From the NCBI GenBank assembly GCA_030737835.1, contig CM060847.1, forward strand, positions 22,334,579-22,398,578: DNA of 64,000 nucleotides. Direction: 5' to 3'. This document shows, piece after piece, positions 47,461 through 58,904 of this stretch; positions within the stretch are counted from its first letter, which is position 1; each line of letters begins with the position of its first letter. The notes beneath the pieces are model-generated. The model had not been told where the DNA came from, searched no databases, and worked only from the letters and a program-made list of their open reading frames with translations. Source of the stretch: Acorus gramineus. Lineage: Eukaryota; Streptophyta; Magnoliopsida; Acorales; Acoraceae. The position numbers and the translations under genes are program-made.

Positions 47461-49951
47461 GGTGGTGTTTGTTTGCAATGATAATCAATGCTTATTTAGA
47501 TTAAAGCTTAAAAATCTCTTTAATTGTGTTTGGTAGGTGTTCAAATAAGCACATATGTATTACCTCATTAAGACATTTTTCACCCAAATTTTTCAGCATT
47601 GGATGGTGCACTTAAAAACCTGATCCCGCATCCAGTGGTTCTGACCCGTCTGTGAAAAGACGAGATTGCCCCTGTCACATTTGTTATTTACGTAGGGTAT
47701 AAAAACCAGATTTTACTGAAGTCTTCTCTCTCCTCCTCCTTTCAGCGCCGAAAACACCCATATGTAAACCCTATTTTCGGACAACAAACCTCTTCGATCT
47801 GTGTTCCTTCATCTACGCCGAACGACATTCTCACGGACAACATCCTCGTTTTTGGTGATCTCCCTTGAGAAGACAATGATGTTCGTACACTGATCCTTCC
47901 TCTCGATCTGTCACCAGACCACGAAGAGCGCCGATACACTTCGATCTCCCTCTCACCGTCTCCAACAAACGCCCCGACAGTCCGATCTGCTTCATAGCTG
48001 CTTTGGATCTCCACCCCAGCCAACAATCAAGGTAAAACCCATGAAATCTCCTCCTTTTTTCACTTTTGTTCATCAGATCTGAACCTCCTTATATTGTTTA
48101 GGGTTTCTTGGATCATATAATAAATTTGAATTTGTGAAGAAAATATGGATTTTGTTCTTTTTTCAGGTTAATGGTTTTTGGAAATTTGGGGGTTTTTGGG
48201 TGCACTGACTATTCATGGTGATTTCTTTTCGACAAAGTACTGACGGTGGTGGTATATCTAACTCACATTTTGATTAGAGGGCATATGTTCTGGATGGGTG
48301 TTGATGTAAATTTTGATTTTGATTTTTGGTGAGTTAAATTTGTAAATTTTGATTGGTGATGATTCTTTTGCACCTTCCAGTAAATATAAACTCCAATTTG
48401 GATGCTTTGACATTCACTATCTATTTGATATATGGAAAAGCTAGTTATAGAACTTTATAGTGTTCATGTGTTTTTTTTGGTGAAGAATGTGTTGGGACTT
48501 TGAAATTTCTATGCATTCAGTTGTGAGGGGCATGATTGTTGAATGTTGAATTATTGGATTTCAAAAGGTTTATAGCGAGGAGTTTCCCATTGAGCACTGC
48601 ATTAATGTTGTATAGTCTATGTTTGGTGTTATTTGTTGCTTTCTGTTCAATGTAACTCATCGTCTGTTTGACTGGATGTTCATTGTATCAATATTTGTTA
48701 GAAATCTCACCTTTCATCTCTCATTTTTCTTGTCATCTATTCTTTTTCACGTCATTGTTGCAACACATTGTTGTCCCTGGTATTTCATTTATTGTAGTGG
48801 TTCATGTTGAGTGACCTACATGACTGGGAAGAAATGTTACGAACTTTCATCTTTTCTTTAGGGGTGAACTCTATTGAATTGCTTGTCTGAAGTTTGAAGT
48901 TTCAGGTGCATCAAAGTTTTGATTTAGAATCCTTTCATTACTCAGTTTAAGTTGTGTTCTACAAAATATCAGCAAGCCAAAAAGAGAAAGAATGAAATAC
49001 AGCTTCTGAACTTATATATTATACCATAACCATGTCTACATTTTATATTTATGATGTAAATGTCTTTATTTTGATGTTGCTTGTGATAAATATAGTGAGG
49101 TATAGTGTGTATCTTTCTCTAAAATGTTTGAATTAATTACAATGCCTGTTTTCAGTTGTCATTGTTGTGCATTGTTGAGCTTTTGTTCTTTCACTACACA
49201 TCTATGAAATCAAATGCCCTATGAAATCCTTAGCATCTTCAGACTACAGTGACAGATCAGTTGGTAGAAATTTGCATATTCATCCTTTGCATCTATATGA
49301 AAGATAGTTTGACAGGCTTAACACTCTTCTGAATTGATTGCCAAGTGCCAACCTGAGTTAATATCTATTTTGGGGCTTAACATTTTTATGGGTGCATATT
49401 TTTAGAATTTATGCTACTGTCAAACTCTTACAAAAGGGGCCCATAGGGTTTTTTGCTGTCCTTTTTTTTGAATGAGGGCATTTGGATGTGTTTGCAGTTC
49501 AATTGAGGAATCTTTGCAATCCTATGAGATAAGTGAAAATATATTAATTATCAGAGTTTTCAACGGATTAAACAAACAATATATTGTTTTTGTACGTGTG
49601 GGTATCCAGACAGAATAATTTTTTGTTCTTCAAAGGGTAGTAGTGGTTGATGTATTTTTAACATGTTTAAAAAGAATAATCTTTAATATCTCAAAAAAAA
49701 AAGCATGTTTTCTCCATTTCAACCAAACATCAAAATAACATTCAGCACTTATAAAATGGACCAAAATACCCTTCCAATAAACACATATATTAAATGGTCA
49801 ACTAAACACACTTATTTAAATAACTACTTAATATTTTCCGCTGAACCAAACGTTTTTTTTTCCTGAATTCTTAAAGATTATCATCATAACCTCTTTCTGC
49901 ACTTATTAATCAGCACTTAAAATCCGCTTTCAGCCGCTGCCAAACATCACC
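47461..49951 (+). mobile_element. PIF/Harbinger-like non-autonomous DNA element with a retained first exon
   Basis: Ends GGTGGTGTTTGTTTGC and (reverse complement of the right end) GGTGATGTTTGGCAGC. The flanks TAT (47458-47460 and 49952-49954) give a 3-bp duplication. Inside, a TATA (GGTATAAAAACC, about 47698) precedes a pyrimidine-rich, GC-richer leader, 47730-48031, ending AATCAAG|GTAAAACC, a good splice donor. No transposase motif follows, so the catalytic body has been lost or replaced. PIF elements normally have 3-bp TWA targets; TAT is slightly off. Confidence 0.55.
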
Positions 49952-49984
49952 TATGTGTAACAATGCTCTTTTTGTAAAGATTAT

Positions 49985-51600
49985 ATATCTTTTTTTCATG
50001 AAATATACACTTTTAATAAAAAAATCACATTTGCATGTGGAGTTGTAGGTAACATTTTATTGCTTTGTTTGATAAATTTGTGGGTGCAATCTTAAAATGA
50101 TCATGATTTTTATCTGTGTTACAAATACAATGATTTCTAGAGGAAAGCATCAAATGACATCAACACAAATATATTAAGGAAAATATTTGGAATACCCATT
50201 CTTAGTCTTTTTTATGGTCCTCAGCGTGTTTTAATTTTTTAAATGTATATGTTTGTAATGAAGTAAAAATTGTTGGGTATTTTCAATATTTGAATTCAAT
50301 TTTTGGGTTTTAGTGGTACCCCCATGAGAAGATGAAAGTGATCCTATTCTTTAGTCCCACATCGGTTGTTTGTAAAAGGTTTTGAGTGTTTATAAGGAGA
50401 GCTCAATCTACTCTAGTGAAGTCCTTTTGGTGGACACCTTATGGTGGACCTTTGATTTCGCACCACCACGCGCGTCGCACGTGTGCGTATTGGGCGTTTT
50501 AGGGTGCACTTGGCACTTTCAGATGCAATCTGGACCGTCCGATGAAGGAACGTTCAGATGCAATGTGCACCGTTGGATTGACAGTTGGTGGTTATATTTC
50601 ACCAATAGGTGCCATTGGAAGGGATTCATCTCGTGATGGATGATCTGGACCGCACGATCACGTGGAAATGGTGGACCACCGATCGGACGGTTGCTGTAAC
50701 TCCCCATTCATGAAAGGGTGTCTCATTTGAATGAAAAGGCACCATTATGCCTATAAATGGAGACCATCAGATCCAAAACTCATAATAACAAAAACCACTC
50801 ATCTTCTTTTCTTTCATTACGAGTTAGCATCATCAGCCCCTTCAAACAGAAAGTTCTAAGAGGTTCAGACAGAGAGTACACACTCTGTTCTTAACACCTA
50901 CAGTGGGTTTCATTGTATCCTGAAGGCAACACTTCATCAATCCTGGGTGTACTCGCGGTTTATACCGGAACGGGGGAAGTCTGTCTAAAAGCATTCAACA
51001 TAGTTGATCCTTGAAGCAACCGCACCGGTTCTGTCTCCTTCCATTGTCTCGTTTTCCAACAAAAATAAAGTACACACCGGAATAAATTGAATATATGTCT
51101 TTTTGTAGTTTTGTAATTAATATACACTAGCTTAATACTAACGAATAATGTGTGCATGAAGCAGCTAGTTGGATAATATAAAAACTTTAATTCATAATTT
51201 TTTCACTCATTAAAGTATGTTCTTCTATGTACATAGGGAGGTATAATGTTTTCAATAATAAATAAAAACAAATCTCAAAGCCTAGGGAATCATAATAATA
51301 ACTAATAAAATAATAATAAATCATGTGTTTCTCATACAGGGTATGAATCTCAACTCCTAGGGCATCATTAATGGGTGAAAATGCAGGAGACATGAAACAT
51401 AAGATTAGTTCATTTTATCAGTATGACTTATCGATCTTGATTTGCATGAAAATGCAGGAGACATGAGTCATATGACAAACAAACATGCTATAAGATCAAA
51501 TTAATTCAATACAAATAAAAACAAAGTAATAGTTACTGCGAGTAGTGCTGAAGATAAGATATAAGATATTGGAGGAAAACCAAAGCTATTTGTAGATTGT
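49985..51600 (+). repeat. Segmental duplicate A
   Basis: Apart from the solo LTR at 50271-51061, it aligns in order with duplicate C (58905-60745): GGAGTTGTAGGTWACATTTTA, TACACTAGCTTAATACTA, ATCATGTGTTT, ATGACAAACAAACATG, AAGATATAAGA. Duplicate B (56330-56660) covers the right third. No gene is recognised in any copy. Confidence 0.75.
50271..51061 (+). mobile_element. Solo LTR of a copia-type element
   Basis: TGTTGGGTATTTTC...GTTTTCCAACA with TTTAGTCCCACATCGG near the left, as in many plant copia LTRs, and a TATA (CTATAAATGG) near 50752. The flanks are a perfect AAAAT duplication (50266-50270, 51062-51066). Duplicate C has the uninterrupted site (GAAGTAAAAATAAAG at about 59208), which confirms insertion. 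Confidence 0.92.
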
Positions 51601-52986
51601 CAAAGAAGTTGCCCTATAAAATATGTGGAGGGATAAAAGGTCATCTCCTCGATCGGGCTGGATTCAGACTTGACCCGACCTCTCATAAAATAGATCTAGG
51701 AATAAGTGATGATCAGGCTTCACGATAGTCGTTCTTCAGTTTCTCTCTCATGGTCTTATACCAGTACAATGTCAGCTAATGAACCTCCCACACTTAAGTC
51801 AGTATGAGATTCCACAAATCAAGATAAAATATGAAACTGAGTGGTGTTTTCAAGAAAAGATGTGCATACCTCTTGGAAGCCGGGCACCCCTCTATTGCAG
51901 TTGTATGTCTAACGTGAGAGAATCTTCCACATGGACCAATGATCAACAGACACGTTTGCTACTCATTCTATTTTTGACTTAGTCAATTAATGACCGGCCT
52001 GGCAACAGCTAGCTCGAGCTAGCTCATTCATGCTGATGTGTCAGCGTACTTTAATGGATTTTGTAATTTCACTTAGGCTATCGAGATACACGTGGCTTCG
52101 GTCTCCTCTTCTGCCGATCACATTCGATCCTTGGATACAAGGCTTAGCAACTCATGCACCTTAGCAGACCTGAAGAGGTTGGATGTCTGCCTTCGGGCAT
52201 TCGGAGTCCGCTAAGGGTTGGATTTAAGGTGGGAGCTCGGCTTAGTCCAAGGTGATTATCTACTAAAGTGATCATTTATATCGAGGTGGGATTCACCCGT
52301 TCTTATTGTGATTGTCAATTATTCTTGATTGATGGTATGCTTATTCCTTATTAAATTAAGGTAGATTCTATCTGCTACAAAAAATATTTTAGATTTCGTA
52401 ATAATCTAACGTATTGTTGGAGTTTTGTTGGGGTGAGTCACTTAAATTAATTTGTTCATATTTGACTTGTCACAAACATAATATGTATTCAAAATTCTAA
52501 GATTTATTTATAATTTAACTTCAAATTTCTAATCTTACATCAGTATTTATATGAATTTAAAAAATTATTCCATTGATTGTAAAAGGTTTGGATATCCGTA
52601 AAATCTTATTTTAAACATATTAGAACAATAGAGATTTTCTGAAGATATATTTTAATTAATTTAGTCCTATAGCTTATAATTCCTGGTAATGTTATAGTTT
52701 CATTTTTATTTTAAAATTAAAAATTTCTTGTCATCCAACCATTTATATTGTTCTTAATAATTAAATTACATAATTTTGTGTAAAGCTTGGCGAGAGAATT
52801 TTTTCTCAAGATAAATATTGGAACACAAGAAACAATTATTCATGGCACAGTAAATTATGAAAGCAAAAAATTATCCATGCAATTGAAAGTGTTTAAAGTG
52901 GGTTAATCCATGATCATAATCAAATTTAAATTAATGTTCCTACTTCTCAAAAACAATATAATGGCCTGCTTAGCATCAATTGTTAA
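51601..52986. other. Region of mixed, partly GC-richer sequence, unexplained
   Basis: 51640-52330 is less AT-rich than its neighbours and looks like old element or leader sequence (GATCGGGCTGGATTCAGAC, GCACCTTAGCAGACCTGAAG). I found no termini, coding frame or duplication. 52330-52986 is AT-rich. Confidence 0.4.
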
Positions 52987-53203
52987 GGTGCGTTTGGATG
53001 TGAGGTTGAAACTCTGAGATTCTTAAAATCTTAAGTTTCAAACTCAGCTTTTAAAAAGCTATGTTTTATTAGATTTTCAACCGTAAGATTTTTTGGCCTA
53101 AAAAGGAAGATTGTGGTTTCAAAAGTTAAACGCTGAAAATGTGTTTGGATTTGAGTATCAAAATTTTTAGTTTTTCAAATGCAGAATCTACCTAAACTCA
53201 TTT
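52987..53203 (-). mobile_element. MITE, family 3, second copy (one end eroded)
   Basis: GGTGCGTTTGGATGTGAGG at the left; its reverse complement matches 16147-16351 along most of its length. The opposite terminus is not preserved. Confidence 0.65.
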
Positions 53204-54427
53204 ATTCAGCTTCTACAAAAACAATCTTTTCACATAATTAGTTTCAAAGAAAATTTAAAAAACAGATGCTTTGAGAATAAATAAATAAATAAAACAACAA
53301 CATTATTTGTATAGGTTGAAGATGATGGACAATTAAACACTTCATAGTTTATAACTTCTAAAAATTAAGGTTCACTAAAATAGAATATTGAATTTTTGCA
53401 GAACAAGTTTCTACTAAACAAATTTTTTATTTTTTCCGAAAGCTGGATGGACTACTGTTTTTTTTAAGTGTTGGTTGATTTTTTAAAAATGCATATACTT
53501 TTATAAAAAATAAAACATATGGCACAATGAATTGTTTATATTCATACAAACAAAAAAAAAATCATTAATCACCTAATTAATCATATATCTCATTAGCAAA
53601 GGAAGACTGCATGTGGGAATGCAAATAAAAATTGTTTGTGACAGTGATTTTTTTTTTTTTTTTTTGGTGATTAGATTTTTTTCAGGAAAAATTAAATATA
53701 TACTTTCAAAGTTGCACACACCATAGAAGTTACCAAACTCAAAGATTGTTTTAAAAAAAAAAAAGACCAATATGCGTGAAGCATGAAAATACAAATTTTC
53801 TATTGTTTTATTGGAGTCAAATGCTCTATTTATATATACACAAAAGAAAATCTAAAATACGCCAAAAAAAAAGGAAAACTAGGAAAATTTAGTTATGTTG
53901 GAAAAGATTGTTCACTAGTTACAATATAACAAAAGTTATGTTAACGAGTATCCTAATTAAGGCACCCAGTACGTACCATATTTTTGAAAACCAACAATAA
54001 ATACATTCTTTCACATGATTATATGAATAATTTAAAAGTAATTTAACATATATATTTTTGAATTCAATATTTTCTTATAAAAAAATATAAGAAAATGTAA
54101 ATTTTAAATTTCAAGATATGAAAAATATTCTATTTTATATGACATTTGAATATGAATATTAAAACACATATATTTTGTTTTTTTTTTTTAAATAATACTT
54201 TCGAAAGACATTCTAAAATATGATGATTGAAAAACGTCATCCATGTATTTTAAATATATAATAAATTTCACATGATTTAAAAATGGATAATTTCCATTAC
54301 TAAAATATATTGATTCAAAAGTTATGAATGTGACTGCATTTATTGTGGAATACCATCAAATAATTTTTAGAAACTTTAATGTGATTGTATTCAATGTTAA
54401 AACAAGTTTTATTTGTTAGTTTCTAAC
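53204..54427. other. AT-rich spacer
   Basis: Long A/T homopolymers; nothing recognised. Confidence 0.6.
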
Positions 54428-54878
54428 AGGGTAAAATGCATTTTGACCCCCTAAAGTATCTAAAACCTACACAAACACTCCATGAAGTTCAAAAACATGC
54501 AATTACACCCCCATACAGTTAAATTTTTCTGTTAAGATGGAAAAAAGTACTCCAAAATTACTATTTTATCATTTAATTAATTTTCTAAATATCCAAAAAA
54601 TGATACAATGAATTAACTTTAAATATGTTTTATAAATATTTAATACAATAATCAACTTTTCAAATACATATGGATTCATTTTTTTAAAAGAATTTATTCA
54701 CATAACAATTAATCAAAAGGTGAAAAGACAATAATGATTTAATTATGAGGGTAAAACTATACTTTTATCCCATCTTAAGGAAAAATCTAGTAGCAGAGGG
54801 AGTAAGTGTATATTTTAGAATTTCAAGGGGTGTCTGTAGGTTTTAAAGACCTTAGAGGGTCCATACGTAATTTACCCT
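54428..54878. mobile_element. MITE with about 60-bp inverted termini (AGGGTAAA...TTTACCCT)
   Basis: The left arm (AGGGTAAAATGCATTTTGAC, CTAAAACCTACA) and right arm (TGTAGGTTTTAAAGAC, TACGTAATTTACCCT) are inverted repeats. The flanks TTCTAAC and TTCTAAA are a probable 6-7 bp duplication. Confidence 0.8.
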
Positions 54879-55058
54879 TTCTAAAAATCAATGACAATAT
54901 AATGAGCCTAAACTCGTTAACAAAACCCCTGTAAAAATAATAACCCGTGAAATTATTGAATAATTATTTGAAGTATGAAATTGTATGATATTTTTAATAA
55001 ATATTTTATGAAATTTAACTTTTTCAATAAATGTTTGACATAGAATATGATTTATTAT

Positions 55059-55586
55059 CCCCCGTATGGGGTGTGACATTGGGTTATTCGCTCCTGATAG
55101 CTATATTATGATAGATAATAATTCAGACTGAATAAGCAATTTTTTATTTGATTGCATTTTCTGTTATTCTCATTGAAAAACGTAAAAATGATTATTTTGT
55201 TGTTTGGTTCATCTTGGATAAAGTGATGATAAATGATTGATAAGGGATGAATAAAAGTTTATGACTTTTTAAATGACAACTATACTCCTGGAAATAGTGT
55301 GAGAAATGTATGGTTGATTTGACAGATGTGACAGTTTTTGAAATCTGTGTGAGACTGTTAGGTGAGATAAATTTTTTAAAATGACAGAGAAGGGTATTTT
55401 TATCCATTGGCATAGATAAGGCCTGATAAGCAATTCCAACATTTCCTTAGAATAGTTATCAGGCCTTATCCTAGCTTATCCAGACATAATTATCGGGGTT
55501 TATTCTGTCAAAACAAACAACTTTTTTTTTACTATTCTGCTATATTTTTTCTTATTCTGGGCTTATTTCTCACGCCATACAGGGGG
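55059..55586. mobile_element. MITE-like element (CCCCCGTATGG / CCATACAGGGGG ends)
   Basis: Inverted ends CCCCCGTATGGGGTGTGACA and (reverse complement) CCCCCTGTATGGCGTGAGAA, with inner related motifs TTGTTTGGTTC and AAACAAACAA. No clean target duplication was found. Confidence 0.55.
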
Positions 55587-55650
55587 TTAATGTTCTTTTA
55601 ATTCCATGTACATTGTGAGTGGGGTTTTTTTACTAATATGGAACTAACGG

Positions 55651-55940
55651 AGGAGTCTGATCTAGTTAGGATTGACTTTAATTACTTCAATTAGTATCGA
55701 ATCACACAGCCTATGAATCAAAATATACTGTCAATTGTTGGGTAATGTGTCACTCTCCTATTGAATCCAGTCAAGTCTAAGTCTGGTCATTACCATCAGT
55801 ATCCAATAGGAGAGTGACAATTGTACTCAACAATTGGTTGCATAATTCGATTCATAGGCTGAGTAGTTCGAGTAATAGGTTGTGTAGTTCAATAATGACC
55901 ATACTAACCAAAACCAATCATAACTGGATCCGAACTCCTG
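55651..55940. mobile_element. Fold-back element of 290 bp
   Basis: Inverted repeats run through the unit: AGGAGTCTGATCTAGTTA / AACTGGATCCGAACTCCT, CAGCCTATGAATC / GATTCATAGGCT and GTCACTCTCCTATTG / CAATAGGAGAGTGAC. Confidence 0.7.
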
Positions 55941-56329
55941 ATGGGGAATTTTTTTTTTTTTTTCATCATCAAATCTAAAATAGATTTGGATCCAAGATTA
56001 GTTCATGTTTTAAGAGTCCGATTGTATTCTAGTCATATTTGTTTTTTGGATTATCATAAATCATTCTCGAACATTCAAATGTTTTTACTTATTAAAATAG
56101 AAAATGTTATATTCAATTCATTTTATAATCCAAAACACAGAGAGTAGACATTTTAAAAAAAATATATATATATGTCTCATTTAATGAGATATGTATTTTT
56201 GTAAAATTCCAACGAGATATATAGCTCGTTATAGTGAATGGAAGGGGTTAACGAGTTATATGAGTGTGTTTATGATAGTAAAAAAGATGCTCAATCAAAA
56301 TGTTGTTCTTACATAGAGCCTGTATAGTG
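55941..56329. other. AT-rich spacer
   Basis: Poly(T), a short (TA)n and repeated ACGAGATATATAGCTCGT-like words near 56200-56265; no gene. Confidence 0.5.
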
Positions 56330-56660
56330 TTTTCTATGGGGGAAAAAAACCCGTGTATTTCTCATTCAGAGTACATGAATCTCAATACCTTATTAAGGGC
56401 ATCCATTAATTAATTAAAGAAAAAAAGGACCTTAAGAAAATCAGAGCATTAGTTCATCTTACAAGCATGATTTATTTGTCATGATCTGTATGAAAATGTA
56501 TGAGACATGACAAACAAACACTTTATATAAGATCAAATTTATTGCTCTTCTTACACCCTGCTAATGTTAAATTTATATATAACACATTAATAAAAACAAA
56601 GTAAAAGTGATATAGATGACTATTGAGTTATGAGGGTATAAGATATTGGAGGAACTTTTA
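56330..56660 (+). repeat. Segmental duplicate B (partial)
   Basis: Matches 51320-51600 and the corresponding parts of 59460-60745: GTATTTCTCAT, ATGAATCTCAA, GGGCATC, GACATGACAAACAAACA, TAAGATATTGGAGGAA. Confidence 0.65.
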
Positions 56661-57142
56661 AATTAATCATAGATTGTCACCGAAATTCGCATATAAAAAA
56701 TGTAATATGTGTGAGTTAGTTTTCATTGATCCACATAGTTGTCTATGATTATGATGTGATTTAATACAACAAAAATAAATGATGACAATGTTAAATGGAG
56801 TTACATGTGGAAAATATTTATAAATAGATAACTCTTTTTGACATTTAAACAAAATGAGGATAGAACTAAAAGAAACACAACATCTATGCTCTAATTTGGA
56901 TTTAGATTATTTATGATTTTTTAAAAATTTATGACTATTAATTATTAGATCCCTGTATAATTCTCAAATTCTTTTTGGGAATATAAATCATATAGCTGAA
57001 TTTGGTTTAGATAATTATTTATTTGGAAAACAATACTTTAGCCACATGTGCAGTCTCACAGCCCTCAACCATTTTGATTTTTTTAAAATATATACTCTAT
57101 TAATGAAATACATACTATTATGAAAATTAATAGCTAGAAAAA

Positions 57143-57144
<2 letters not shown>

Positions 57145-57189
<45 letters not shown>
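57145..57189. repeat. (TA)n microsatellite
   Basis: About 22 uninterrupted TA units. The sequence on its left (57050-57140) resembles 45270-45360 in the peptide-gene intron (TTTTGATTTTTTTAAAATAYAT). Confidence 0.95.
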
Positions 57190-57191
<2 letters not shown>

Positions 57192-57276
57192 GAGGGACCC
57201 CCGTGGCTGACCTTACGATCGAGCTGGGAAGGCTACCTCCACCTGTTTACCCCGATCCCACAGAAAATATGAGCGC
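57190..57276. other. Isolated GC-rich island of unknown nature
   Basis: CTGAGGGACCCCCGTGGCTG through CCTGTTTACCCCGATCCCAC stands out sharply from AT-rich flanks and directly abuts the (TA)n run. No RNA fold or coding frame could be assigned. Confidence 0.35.
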
Positions 57277-58388
57277 CCTTATTTATTGACATTTCTCATT
57301 CCTTTTGATCTTAACAATTTTTCTAATACATGAACATTGAATGATTCTACAAAGACTAAAAATAATGCGACAGATTATAACTCTATTTTCATAAATAAAA
57401 AGAAATAATAAACTCTAATAATGTTGTATAGGGTCCTTCTAGAAACTAATTTTGAGAAAACAATTTTTTTTTAATATAAATCACTCTCAACGAACATTTT
57501 CATAAAAATTATTATCAACCACTTTTTTCTTTTATTTTTATGTGTTAGATGTCAAATTAAACAACTTTTTTAAAAAAAATTGGTTGACAACATGTTTTAT
57601 GAAAAAATTATATTTAAAAATTGATCATGGCATAAAAATGAAACATTATAATGCTAAAACTCAACTATTATGCCTCATCCTATGAATAGTAATTAACATT
57701 GGCAACAACATAAAAAAAAAAGATTATTTAGTCTCCGCCCCACCTAAAATATGCAAATTATTATAAAAAAAATCCTCTAAAATATAATATTATTATAAAC
57801 CCCCTTAAAATATTACCTAGCTTTGTAAAAATTCAATAGTCAACAAACTAAGAATGTTGGGGGAATATTTCATCTCAATATATGTATATTGACTATTATA
57901 CCCTCCCCATTAATGGAAAAAGGCATTAATTACCCTTCTTCAACCTCTTGAAATCTCTTTTTAGAGTATTCCAGCCGTTTGGTTCGAATCTTTTTTTTGT
58001 GGAATTACTTGACTGAGAATCATTTTATCACGAATTCATATTCCATCAGACTGTTTGGTTTACTAATGGATTTCTCCAAAGAATCACACATAGAAAATGT
58101 TAAGGAATTTGATTTAAAAATCTAAAATACACTTACCATTATACAATACTTGCAAAATATATTTCTTTACCCATATCACATATCACAATTATAAAAAAGA
58201 AGTAATTTTTTATAAATATTTAATGAATGCAAATAAATAAAACAACCGATTATATAATTAAACACATCACACATCACATATTATACCAATTATAATAATA
58301 TTTAAACCCATCTATAAAAATAAAAACTGAATCTAAAATTATAAAATAACAAAGTTTCTTAATTATAAAATCAAAACAACTATATAAA
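57277..58388. other. AT-rich spacer, possibly the left half of a MITE
   Basis: CCGTTTGGTTCGAATC at about 57973 and GATTTTAATTCCAGTGGAGC at about 58830 could be the eroded ends of an element into which the fold-back MITE 58389-58651 inserted. Confidence 0.3.
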
Positions 58389-58651
58389 GGGTTTTTTATT
58401 TTTAAGTCCCCATAAACTATAGAATGTAGTGATTGATCCCTCACTTCTTCATATTTTGGTTTTAGCCCCTAGATTTTTCTTTTTAGTCCCTGCGAGGGAC
58501 CTATCCTTAAATTATTTAATTTTCTTTTTAGTCCCTGGGAGGACTAAAAGGAACATATCCTTTAAATCTGGGGACTAAACCCAAAATATGAAGAAGTGAG
58601 GGATCGATCACTAAATCCTATAGTTTGTGGGGACTTAAAAATAAAAAACTC
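58389..58651. mobile_element. Fold-back MITE, family 2, second copy
   Basis: GGGTTTTTTATTTTTAAGTC at the left and GACTTAAAAATAAAAAACTC at the right. Inner arms with CACTTCTTCATATTTTGG and its complement match 14625-14805. The centre carries extra TTTTTAGTCCCTG repeats. The flanking ATATAAA words may be a duplication. Confidence 0.8.
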
Positions 58652-58904
58652 ATATATAAAATGGTGAGTAAAAAAAAGAGAAAAGGCTATTTATTTAGAA
58701 TGGATGTAGATAGGAATTTAATTAATTTGTAAACGATATAATAGTAATCTAATTTAAAATTCATGGTGGAATTTGAGATTACTACAAAAATGAGTGGGAA
58801 TTTGATTCCACCATATTTTCCCATATACCTTGATTTTAATTCCAGTGGAGCCCAACAAAAATTATATAAATATTTTTATATAAATATTTCCTTCAAATTT
58901 TTTT

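Noticed and set aside
47742..48073. Minus-strand frames of 80-94 codons over the 47.7-48.0 kb leader
   Set aside because: The plus strand has a TATA box, leader and splice donor; the minus frames lack any domain or promoter.
55059..55586. Target-site duplication for the CCCCCGTATGG element
   Set aside because: Left flank TTATTAT and right flank TTAATG give no consistent direct repeat, so the superfamily is left open.
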